Source of the DNA: Solea solea
Taxonomy: Eukaryota; Chordata; Actinopteri; Pleuronectiformes; Soleidae
Length of the DNA: 64,000 bases
Direction of reading: 5' to 3'
Assembly: GCF_958295425.1 (NCBI RefSeq)
Contig: NW_026704082.1
Span: 236,501-300,500 of the forward strand
Shown: positions 13,331-25,958 of the stretch, in pieces
Layout of the letters: the number at the start of each line of letters is the position of its first letter
How positions within the stretch are numbered: position 1 is the stretch's first letter
Made by a program: the position numbers and the translations under genes
The notes under the pieces: generated by a model
The model's database searches: none
Told to the model about the DNA's origin: nothing
What the model saw: the letters and a program-made list of their open reading frames with translations, nothing else

Positions 13331-15964
13331 GGGACAGTAGAAAATTGAAAAAAATCAGAAAACAGCCGTATACTTGCTGAATGTGCACAAAAACAGACAC
13401 AAATAGAAAAACACATCCAAACAGTGAAATCATTGCAAAATCAAACACTGAGGTTACAGAAGTATATCTTATAAGATGTTAACTTTATTTGTGAGGTTTA
13501 TGTTATGGGACAGTAGAAAATTGAAAAAAATCAGAAAACAGCCGTATACTTGCTGAATGTGCACAAAACAGACACAAATAGAAAAACACATCCAAACAGT
13601 GAAATCATTGGAAAATCACACACTGACGGCATATAACTATATCTTATAAGATGTTAACTTCATTTGTGAGGTTTATGTTATGGGACAGTAGAAAATTGAT
13701 TAAAATCAGAAAACAGTCGATACTTGCTGAATGTGCACAACAAAAGACACAAATAGAAAAACACATCCAAACAGTGAAATCATTGCAAAATCAAACACTG
13801 AGGGTACAGAAGTATATCTTATAAGATGTTAACTTTATTTGTGAGGTTTATGTTATGGGACAGTAGAAAATTTAAAAAAATCAGAAAACAGCCGTATACT
13901 TGCTGAATGTGCACAAAACAGACACAAATAGAAAAACACATCCAAACAGTGAAATCATTGCAAAATCAAACACTGACGGCATATAACTATATCTTATAAG
14001 ATGTTAACTTTATTTGTGAGGTTTATGTTATGGGACAGTAGAAAATTGAAAAAAATCAGAAAACAGCCGTATACTTGCTGAATGTGCACAAAAACAGACA
14101 CAAATAGAAAAACACATCCAAACAGTGAAATCATTGCAAAATCAAACACTGAGGTTACAGAAGTATATCTTATAAGATAATAACTTTATTTGTGAGGTTT
14201 ATGTTATGGGACAGTAGAAAATTGAAAAAAATCAGAAAACAGCCGTATACTTGCTGAATGTGCACAAACACAGACACACATAGAAAAACACATCCAAACA
14301 GTGAAATCATTGCAAAATCAAACACTGAAGGCATATAACTATATCTTACAAGATTTTAACTTTATTTGTGAGGTTTATGTTATGGGACAGTAGAAAATTG
14401 AAAAAAATCAGAAAACAGCCGTATACTTGCTGAATGTGCACAAAAACAGACACAAATAGAAAAACACATCCAAACAGTGAAATCATTGCAAAATCAAACA
14501 CTGAAGGCATATAACTATATCTTATAAGATTTTAACTTTATTTGTGAGGTTTATGTTATGGGACAGTAGAAAATTGAAAAAAATCAGAAAACAGCCGTAT
14601 ACTTGCTGAATGTGCACAAAAACAGACACAAATAGAAAAACACATCCAAACAGTGAAATCATTGCAAAATCAAACACTGAAGGCATATAACTATATCTTA
14701 TAAGATGTTAACTTTATTTGTGAGGTTTATGTTATGGGACAGTAGAAAATTGAAAAAAATCAGAAAACAGCCGTATACTTGCTGAATGTGCACAAAAACA
14801 GACACAAATAGAAAAACACATCCAAACAGTGAAATCTTTGCAAAATCAAACACTGAGGTTACAGAAGTATATCTTATAAGATGTTAACTTTATTTGTGAG
14901 GTTTATGTTATGGGACAGTAGAAAATTGAAAAAAATCAGAAAACAGCCGTATACTTGCTGAATGTGCACAAAACAGACACAAATAGAAAAACACATCCAA
15001 ACAGTGAAATCATTGGAAAATCAAACACTGACGGCATATAACTATATCTTATAAGATGTTAACTTCATTTGTGAGGTTTATGTTATGGGACAGTAGAAAA
15101 TTGATTAAAATCAGAAAACAGTCGATACTTGCTGAATGTGCACAACAAAAGACACAAATAGAAAAACACATCCAAACAGTGAAATCATTGCAAAATCAAA
15201 CACTGAGGGTACAGAAGTATATCTTATAAGATGTTAACTTTATTTGTGAGGTTTATGTTATGGGACAGTAGAAAATTTTAAAAAATCAGAAAACAGCCGT
15301 ATACTTGCTGAATGTGCACAAAACAGACACAAATAGAAAAACACATCCAAACAGTGAAATCATTGCAAAATCAAACACTGACGGCATATAACTATATCTT
15401 ATAAGATGTTAACTTTATTTGTGAGGTTTATGTTATGGGACAGTAGAAAATTGAAAAAAATCAGAAAACAGCCGTATACTTGCTGAATGTGCACAAAAAC
15501 AGACACAAATAGAAAAACACATCCAAACAGTGAAATCATTGCAAAATCAAACACTGAGGTTACAGAAGTATATCTTATAAGATAATAACTTTATTTGTGA
15601 GGTTTATGTTATGGGACAGTAGAAAATTGAAAAAAATCAGAAAACAGCCGTATACTTGCTGAATGTCCACAAACACAGACACACATAGAAAAACACATCC
15701 AAACAGTGAAATCATTGCAAAATCGAACACTGAAGGCATATAACTATATCTTATAAGATTTTAACTTTATTTGTGAGGTTTATGTTATGGGACAGTAGAA
15801 AATTCAAAAGAATCAGAAAACAGCCGTATACTTGCTGAATGCGCACAAAAACAGACACAAATAGAAAAACACATCCAAACAGTGAAATCATTGCAAAATC
15901 AAACACTGAGGGTACAGAAGTATATCTTATAATATGTTAACTTTATTTGTGAGGTTTATGTTAT

Positions 15965-18063
15965 GCGACAGTAGAAAATTGAAAAAAATCAGAAAACAGC
16001 CGTATACTTGCTGAATGTGCACAAAAACAGACACAAATAGAAAAACACATCCAAACAGTGAAATCATTGCAAAATCAAACACTGAGGGTACAGAAGTATA
16101 TCTTATAAGATGTTAACTTTATTTGTGAGGTTTATGTTATGGGACAGTAGAAAATTGAAAAAAATCAGAAAACAGCCGTATACTTGCTGAATGTGCACAA
16201 CAAAAGAATAGAAAAACACATCCAAACAGTGAAATCATTGCAAAATCAAACACTGACGGCATATAACTATATCTTATAAGATGTTAACTTTATTTGTGAG
16301 GTTTATGTTATGGGACAGTAGAAAATTGAAAAAAATCAGAAAACAGCCGTATACTTGCTGAATGTGCACAAAAACAGACACAAATAGAAAAACACATCCA
16401 AACAGTGAAATCATTGCAAAATCAAACACTGAGGTTACAGAAGTATATCTTATAAGATGTTAACTTTATTTGTGAGGTTTCTTATGGGACAGTAGAAAAT
16501 TGAAAACAATCAGAAAACAGCCGTATACTTGCTGAATGTGCACAAAAACAGACACAAATAGAAAAACACATCCAAACAGTGAAATCATTGCAAGATCAAA
16601 CACTGAGGGTACAGAAGTATATCTTATAAGATGTTAACTTTATTTGTGAGGTTTATGTTATGGGACATTCGAAAATTGAAAAAAATCAGAAAACAGCCGT
16701 ATACTTGCTGAATGTGCACAAAAACAGACACATATAGAAAAACACATCCAAACAGTGAAATCATTGCAAAATCAAACACTGAAGGCATATAACTATATCT
16801 TATAAGATTTTAACTTTATTTGTGAGGTTTATGTTATGGGACAGTAGAAAATTGAAAAAAAACAGAAAACAGCCGTATACTTGCTGAATGTGCACAAAAC
16901 AGACACAAATAGAAAAACACATCCAAACAGTGAAATCATTGCAAAATCAAACACTGAAGGCATATAACTATATCTTACAAGATTTTAACTTTATTTGTGA
17001 GGTTTATGTTATGGGACAGTAGAAAATTGAAAAAAATCAGAAAACAGCCGTATACTTGCTGAATGTGCACAAAAACAGACACAAATAGAAAAACACATCC
17101 AAACAGTGAAATCATTGCAAAATCAAACACTGAGGTTACAGAAGTATATCTTATAAGATTTTAACTTTATTTGTGAGGTTTATGTTATGGGACAGTAGAA
17201 AATTGAAAAAAATCAGAAAACAGCCGTATACTTGCTGAATGTGCACAAAACAGACACAAATAGAAAAACACATCCAAACAGTGAAATCATTGGAAAATCA
17301 AACACTGACGGCATATAACTATATCTTATAAGATGTTAACTTCATTTGTGAGGTTTATGTTATGGGACAGTAGAAAATTGATTAAAATCAGAAAACAGTC
17401 GATACTTGCTGAATGTGCACAACAAAAGACACAAATAGAAAAACACATCCAAACAGTGAAATCATTGCAAAATCAAACACTGAGGGTACAGAAGTATATC
17501 TTATAAGATGTTAACTTTATTTGTGAGGTTTATGTTATGGGACAGTAGAAAATTGAAAAAAATCAGAAAACAGCCGTATACTTGCTGAATGTGCACAAAA
17601 CAGACACAAATAGAAAAACACATCCAAACAGTGAAATCATTGCAAAATCAAACACTGACGGCATATAACTATATCTTATAAGATGTTAACTTTATTTGTG
17701 AGGTTTATGTTATGGGACAGTAGAAAATTGAAAAAAATCAGAAAACAGCCGTATACTTGCTGAATGTGCACAAAAACAGACACAAATAGAAAAACACATC
17801 CAAACAGTGAAATCATTGCAAAATCAAACACTGAGGTTACAGAAGTATATCTTATAAGATGTTAACTTTATTTGTGAGGTTTGTTATGGGACAGTAGAAA
17901 ATTGAAATCAATCAGAAAACAGCCGTATACTTGCTGAATGTGCACAAAAACAGACACAAATAGAAAAACACATCCAAACAGTGAAATCATTGCAAAATCA
18001 AACACTGAGGTTACAGAAGTATATCTTATAAGATGTTAACTTTATTTGTGAGGTTTATGTTAT
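15965..18063 (+). repeat. Left-domain HOR, copy 4
   Basis: It begins with the gcgacag head after an R monomer (about 15788) and ends with a gaaatcaatc-head monomer before C at 18064. Compared with copy 3 it lacks monomers near its start: the K head is directly joined to the ttgcaagatc monomer body at about 16484, and a private gtttcttatg tail precedes that junction. The remaining order (gggacattcg head, y, v, z, D, G, v, gaaatcaatc) is kept at an offset of 5,261 bp. Confidence 0.72.
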
Positions 18064-19118
18064 GGGCGAGGAGAAAATTGAAAAAAATCAGAAAACAGCC
18101 GTATACTTGCTGAATGTGCACAAAAACAGACACAAATAGAAAAACACATCCAAACAGTGAAATCATTGCAAAATCAAACACTGAGGTTACAGAAGTATAT
18201 CTTATAAGATGTTAACTTTATTTGTGAGGTTTATGTTATGGGACAGTAGAAAATTGAAAAAAATCAGAAAACAGCCGTATACTTGCTGAATGTGCACAAA
18301 AACAGACACAAATAGAAAAACACATCCAAACAGTGAAATCATTGCAAAATCAAACACTGAGGTTACAGAAGTATATCTTATAAGATAATAACTTTATTTG
18401 TGAGGTTTATGTTATGGGACAGTAGAAAATTGAAAAAAATCAGAAAACAGCCGTATACTTGCTGAATGTGCACAAACACAGACACACATAGAAAAACACA
18501 TCCAAACAGTGAAATCATTGCAAAATCAAACACTGAAGGCAGATAACTATATCTTACAAGATTTTAACTTTATTTGTGAGGTTTATGTTATGGGACAGTA
18601 GAAAATTGAAAAAAATCAGAAAACAGCCGTATACTTGCTGAATGTGCACAAAAACAGACACAAATAGAAAAACACATCCAAACAGTGAAATCATTGCAAA
18701 ATCAAACACTGAAGGCATATAACTATATCTTATAAGATTTTAACTTTATTTGTGAGGTTTATGTTATGGGACAGTAGAAAATTTAAAAAAATCAGACAAC
18801 AGCCGTATACTTGCTGAATGTGCACAAAACAGACACAAATAGAAAAACACATCCAAACAGTGAAATCATTGCAAAATCAAACACTGACGGCATATAACTA
18901 TATCTTATAAGATGTTAACTTTATTTGTGAGGTTTATGTTATGGGACAGTAGAAAATTGAAAAAAATCAGAAAACAGCCGTATACTTGCTGAATGTGCAC
19001 AAAAACAGACACAAATAGAAAAACACATCCAAACAGTGAAATCATTGCAAAATCAAACACTGAGGTTACAGAAGTATATCTTATAAGATAATAACTTTAT
19101 TTGTGAGGTTTATGTTAT

Positions 19119-19293
19119 GGGACAGTAGAAAATTGAAAAAAATCAGAAAACAGCCGTATACTTGCTGAATGTGCACAAACACAGACACACATAGAAAAAC
19201 ACATCGGACAGTGAAATCATTGCAAAATCAAACACTGAGGTTACAGAAGTATATCTTATAAGATTTTAACTTTATTTGTGAGGTTTATGTTAT
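19119..19293 (+). repeat. Hybrid monomer of the 8602 and 8778 types
   Basis: The left part carries caaacacagacacacatag like 8602-8777. The right part carries catcggacag, gaggttacag and gattttaac like 8778-8952. catcggacag is seen only at 8861 and 19202 and is shared at an offset of 10,341 bp, as is the rare atcacaaaac (9331 and 19672). Upstream, the order matches with one monomer fewer. The switch lies between about bases 73 and 85. Confidence 0.75.
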
Positions 19294-22200
19294 GGGACAG
19301 TAGAAAATTGAAAAAAATCAGAAAACAGCCGTATACTTGCTGATTGCGCACAAAAACAGACACAAATAGAAAAACACATCCAAACTGTGAAATCATTGCA
19401 AAATCAAACACTGAAGGCATATAACTATATCTTATAAGATGTTAACTTTATTTGTGAGGTTTATGTTATGGGACAGTAGAAAATTGAAAAAAATCAGAAA
19501 ACAGCCGTATACTTGCTGAATGTGCACAAAAACAGACACAAATAGAAAAACACATCCAAACAGTGAAATCATTGCAAAATCAAACACTGAGGTTACAGAA
19601 GTATATCTTATAAGATGTTAACTTTATTTGTGAGGTTTATGTTATGGGACAGTAGAAAATTGAAAAAAATCACAAAACAGCCGTATACTTGCTGAATGTG
19701 CACAAAAACAGACACAAATAGAAAAACACATCCAAACAGTGAAATCATTGCAAAATCAAACACTGAGGTTACAGAAGTATATCTTATAAGATAATAACTT
19801 TATTTGTGAGGTTTATGTTATGGGACAGTAGAAAATTGAAAAAAATCAGAAAACAGCCGTATACTTGCTGAATGTCCACAAACACAGACACACATAGAAA
19901 AACACATCCAAACAGTGAAATCATTGCAAAATCAAACACTGAAGGCATATAACTATATCTTATAAGATTTTAACTTTATTTGTGAGGTTTATGTTATGGG
20001 ACAGTAGAAAATTGAAAAAAATCAGAAAACAGCCGTATACTTGCTGAATGTGCACAAAAACAGACACAAATAGAAAAACACATCCAAACAGTGAAATCAT
20101 TGCAAAATCAAACACTGAGGTTACAGAAGTATATCTTATAAGATTTTAACTTTATTTGTGAGGTTTATGTTATGGGACAGTAGAAAATTGAAAAAAATCA
20201 GAAAACAGCCGTATACTTGCTGAATGTGCACAAAACAGACACAAATAGAAAAACACATCCAAACAGTGAAATCATTGCAAAATCAAACAATGAAGGCATA
20301 TAACTATATCTTATAAGATTTTAACTTTATTTGTGAGGTTTATGTTATGGGACAGTAGAAAATTGAAAAAAATCAGAAAACAGCCGTATACTTGCTGAAT
20401 GCGCACAAAAACAGACACAAATAGAAAAACACATCCAAACTGTGAAATCATTGCAAAATCAAACACTGAAGGCATATAACTATATCTTATAAGATGTTAA
20501 CTTTATTTGTGAGGTTTATGTTATGGGACAGTAGAAAATTGAAAAAAATCAGAAAACAGCCGTATACTTGCTGAATGTGCACAAAAACAGACACAAATAG
20601 AAAAGCACATCCAAACAGTGAAATCATTGCAAAATCAAACACTGAGGTTACAGAAGTATATCTTATAAGATGTTAACTTTATTTGTGAGGTTTATGTTAT
20701 GGGACAGTAGAAAATTGAAAAAAATCAGAAAACAGCCGTATACTTGCTGAATGTGCACAAAACAGACACAAATAGAAAAACACATCCAAACAGTGAAATC
20801 ATTGGAAAATCAAACACTGACGGCATATAACTATATCTTATAAGATGTTAACTTCATTTGTGAGGTTTATGTTATGGGACAGTAGAAAATTGATTAAAAT
20901 CAGAAAACAGTCGATACTTGCTGAATGTGCACAACAAAAGACACAAATAGAAAAACACATCCAAACAGTGAAATCATTGCAAAATCAAACACTGAGGGTA
21001 CAGAAGTATATCTTATAAGATGTTAACTTTATTTGTGAGGTTTATGTTATGGGACAGTAGAAAATTTAAAAAAATCAGAAAACAGCCGTATACTTGCTGA
21101 ATGTGCACAAAACAGACACAAATAGAAAAACACATCCAAACAGTGAAATCATTGCAAAATCAAACACTGACGGCATATAACTATATCTTATAAGATGTTA
21201 ACTTTATTTGTGAGGTTTATGTTATGGGACAGTAGAAAATTGAAAAAAATCAGAAAACAGCCGTATACTTGCTGAATGTGCACAACAAAAGACACAAATA
21301 GAAAAACACATCCAAACAGTGAAATCATTGCAAAATCAAACACTGAGGGTACAGAAGTATATCTTATAAGATGTTAACTTTATTTGTGAGGTTTATGTTA
21401 TGGGACAGTAGAAAATTTAAAAAAATCAGAAAACAGCCGTATACTTGTTGAATGTGCACAAAACAGACACAAATAGAAAAACACATCCAAACAGTGAAAT
21501 CATTGCAAAATCAAACACTGACGGCATATAACTATATCTTATAAGATGTTAACTTTATTTGTGAGGTTTATGTTATGGGACAGTAGAAAATTGAAAAAAA
21601 TCAGAAAACAGCCGTATACTTGCTGAATGTGCACAAAAACAGACACAAAGAGAAAAACACATCCAAACAGTGAAATCATTGCAAAATCAAACACTGAGGT
21701 TACAGAAGTATATCTTATAAGATGTTAACTTTATTTGTGAGGTTTATGTTATGGGACATTCGAAAATTGAAAAAAATCAGAAAACAGCCGTATACTTGCT
21801 GAATGTGCACAAAAACAGACACAAATAGAAAAACACATCCAAACAGTGAAATCATTGCAAAATCAAACACTGAAGGCATATAACTATATCTTACAAGATT
21901 TTAACTTTATTTGTGAGGTTTATGTTATGGGACAGTAGAAAATTGAAAAAAATCAGAAAACAGCCGTATTCTTGCTGAATGTGCACAAAAACAGACACAA
22001 ATAGAAAAACACATCCAAACAGTGAAATCATTGCAAAATCAAACACTGAGGTTACAGAAGTATATCTTATAAGATTTTAACTTTATTTGTGAGGTTTATG
22101 TTATGGGACAGTAGAAAATTGAAAAAAATCAGAAAACAGCCGTATACTTGCTGAATGTGCACAAAAACAGACACAAATAGAAAAACACATCCAAACAGTG

Positions 22201-24206
22201 AAATCATTGCAAAATCAAACACTGGCATATAACTATATCTTATAAGATTTTAACTTTATTTGTGAGGTTTATGTTATGGGACAGTAGAAAATTGAAAAAA
22301 ATCAGAAAAACAGCCGTATACTTGCTGAATGCGCACAAAAACAGACACAAATAGAAAAACACATCCAAACTGTGATATCATTGCAAAATCAAACACTGAA
22401 GGCATATAACTATATCTTATAAGATGTTAACTTTATTTGTGAGGTTTATGTTATGGGACAGTAGAAAATTGAAAAAAATCAGAAAACAGCCGTATACTTG
22501 CTGAATGTGCACAAAAACAGACACAAATAGAAAAACACATCCAAACAGTGAAATCATTGCAAAATCAAACACTGAGGTTACAGAAGTATATCTTATAAGA
22601 TGTTAACTTTATTTGTGAGGTTTATGTTATGGGACAGTAGAAAATTGAAAAAAATCAGAAAACAGCCGTATACTTGCTGAATGTGCACAAAAACAGACAC
22701 AAATAGAAAAACACATCCAAACAGTGAAATCATTGCAAAATCAAACACTGAGGGTACAGAAGTATATCTTATAAGATGTTAACTTTATTTGTGAGGTTTA
22801 TGTTATGGGACAGTAGAAAATTTAAAAAAATCAGAAAACAGCCGTATACTTGCTGAATGTGCACAAAACAGACACAAATAGAAAAACACATCCAAACAGT
22901 GAAATCATTGCAAAATCAAACACTGACGGCATATAACTATATCTTATAAGATGTTAACTTCATTTGTGAGGTTTATGTTATGGGACAGTAGAAAATTGAT
23001 TAAAATCAGAAAACAGTCGATACTTGCTGAATGTGCACAACAAAAGACACAAATAGAAAAACACATCCAAACAGTGAAATCATTGCAAAATCAAACACTG
23101 AGGGTACAGAAGTATATCTTATAAGATGTTAACTTTATTTGTGAGGTTTATGTTATGGGACAGTAGAAAATTTAAAAAAATCAGAAAACAGCCGTATACT
23201 TGCTGAATGTGCACAAAACAGACACAAATAGAAAAACACATCCAAACAGTGAAATCATTGCAAAATCAAACACTGACGGCATATAACTATATCTTATAAG
23301 ATGTTAACTTTATTTGTGAGGTTTATGTTATGGGACAGTAGAAAATTGAAAAAAATCAGAAAACAGCCGTATACTTGCTGAATGTGCACAAAAACAGACA
23401 CAAATAGAAAAACACATCCAAACAGTGAAATCATTGCAAAATCAAACACTGAGGTTACAGAAGTATATCTTATAAGATGTTAACTTTATTTGTGAGGTTT
23501 ATGTTATGGGACAGTAGAAAATTGAAAAAAATCAGAAAACAGCCGTATACTTGCTGAATGTGCACAAAACAGACACAAATAGAAAAACACATCCAAACAG
23601 TGAAATCATTGGAAAATCAAACACTGACGGCATATAACTATATCTTATAAGATGTTAACTTCATTTGTGAGGTTTATGTTATGGGACAGTAGAAAATTGA
23701 TTAAAATCAGAAAACAGTCGATACTTGCTGAATGTGCACAACAAAAGACACAAATAGAAAAACACATCCAAACAGTGAAATCATTGCAAAATCAAACACT
23801 GAGGGTACAGAAGTATATCTTATAAGATGTTAACTTTATTTGTGAGGTTTATGTTATGGGACAGTAGAAAATTTAAAAAAATCAGAAAACAGCCGTATAC
23901 TTGCTGAATGTGCACAAAACAGACACAAATAGAAAAACACATCCAAACAGTGAAATCATTGCAAAATCAAACACTGACGGCATATAACTATATCTTATAA
24001 GATGTTAACTTTATTTGTGAGGTTTATGTTATGGGACAGTAGAAAATTGAAAAAAATCAGAAAACAGCCGTATACTTGCTGAATGTGCACAAAAACAGAC
24101 ACAAATAGAAAAACACATCCAAACAGTGAAATCATTGCAAAATCAAACACTGAGGTTACAGAAGTATATCTTATAAGATGTTAACTTTATTTGTGAGGTT
24201 TGTTAT

Positions 24207-25958
24207 GGGACAGTAGAAAATTGAAAACAATCAGAAAACAGCCGTATACTTGCTGAATGTGCACAAAAACAGACACAAATAGAAAAATACATCCAAACAG
24301 TGAAATCATTGCAAAATCAAACACTGACGGCATATAACTATATCTTATAAGATGTTAACTTTATTTGTGAGGTTTATGTTATGGGACAGTAGAAAATTGA
24401 AAAAAATCAGAAAACAGCCGTATACTTGCTGAATGTGCACAAAAACAGACACAAATAGAAAAACACATCCAAACAGTGAAATCATTGCAAAATCAAACAC
24501 TGAGGTTACAGAAGTATATCTTATAAGATTTTAACTTTATTTGTGAGGTTTATGTTATGGGACAGTAGAAAATTGAAAAAAATCAGAAAACAGCCGTATA
24601 CTTGCTGAATGTGCACAAAACAGACACAAATAGAAAAACACATCCAAACAGTGAAATCATTGCAAAATCAAACACTGACGGCATATAACTATATCTTATA
24701 AGATGTTAACTTTATTTGTGAGGTTTATGTTATGGGACAGTAGAAAATTGAAAAAAATCAGAAAACAGCCGTATACTTGCTGAATGTGCACAAAAACAGA
24801 CACAAATAGAAAAACACATCCAAACAGTGAAATCATTGCAAAATCAAACACTGAGGTTACAGAAGTATATCTTATAAGATGTTAACTTTATTTGTGAGGT
24901 TTGTTATGGGACAGTAGAAAATTGAAAACAATCAGAAAACAGCCGTATACTTGCTGAATGTGCACAAAACAGACACAAATAGAAAAACACATCCAAACAG
25001 TGAAATCATTGCAAAATCAAACACTGAAGGCATATAACTATATCTTACAAGATTTTAACTTTATTTGTGAGGTTTATGTTATGGGACAGTAGAAAATTGA
25101 AAAAAATCAGAAAACAGCCGTATACTTGCTGAATGTGCACAAAAACAGACACAAATAGAAAAACACATCCAAACAGTGAAATCATTGCAAAATCAAACAC
25201 TGAGGTTACAGAAGTATATCTTATAAGATTTTAACTTTATTTGTGAGGTTTATGTTATGGGACAGTAGAAAATTGAAAAAAATCAGAAAACAGCCGTATA
25301 CTTGCTGAATGTGCACAAAACAGACACAAATAGAAAAACACATCCAAACAGTGAAATCATTGCAAAATCAAACACTGAGGTTACAGAAGTATATCTTATA
25401 AGATGTTAACTTTATTTGTGAGGTTTATGTTATGGGACAGTAGAAAATTGAAAAAAATCAGAAAACAGCCGTATACTTGCTGAATGTGCACAAAAACAGA
25501 CACAAATAGAAAAACACATCCAAACAGTGAAATCATTGCAAAATCAAACACTGAGGTTACAGAAGTATATCTTATAAGATTTTAACTTTATTTGTGAGGT
25601 TTATGTTATGGGACAGTAGAAAATTGAAAAAAATCAGAAAACAGCCGTATACTTGCTGAATGTGCACAAAACAGACACAAATAGAAAAACACATCCAAAC
25701 AGTGAAATCATTGCAAAATCAAACACTGACGGCATATAACTATATCTTATAAGATGTTAACTTTATTTGTGAGGTTTATGTTATGGGACAGTAGAAAATT
25801 GAAAAAAATCAGAAAACAGCCGTATACTTGCTGAATGTGCACAAAAACAGACACAAATAGAAAAACACATCCAAACAGTGAAATCATTGCAAAATCAAAC
25901 ACTGAGGTTACAGAAGTATATCTTATAAGATGTTAACTTTATTTGTGAGGTTTGTTAT
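24207..25958 (+). repeat. Ten-monomer block, first copy (1,752 bp)
   Basis: Order: K with gaaaaatac and z; v/gatttt; four-A z; v with deleted tail; K four-A y; v/gatttt; four-A v; v/gatttt; four-A z; v with deleted tail. The same ten types, in the same order and with the same total length, occur at 52243-53994, 28,036 bp away. By eye the only difference I noticed is cagtgaaatc here against cagtaaaatc there. The conservation over that distance suggests a recent copy event. Confidence 0.72.

Larger units (their letters stand above)
1..24206 (+). repeat. Left domain of the array: heterogeneous monomer types
   Basis: About 139 monomers. Types seen only or mainly here include the 5-bp-deleted caacaaaagaatag monomer (near 2462, 2806, 4581, 5978, 10358, 10704, 16140), the caaacacagacacacatag monomer followed by a y segment and acaagatttt tail, the gaaatcaatc head, and the ttgcaagatc monomer. 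D monomers are frequent (starts near 5, 4039, 5453, 5802, 7374, 8075, 12102, 13681, 15086, 17362, 20875, 22981, 23683). The K / four-A / y / acaagatttt monomer that typifies the next domain is absent. No non-satellite sequence is present. Confidence 0.8.
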
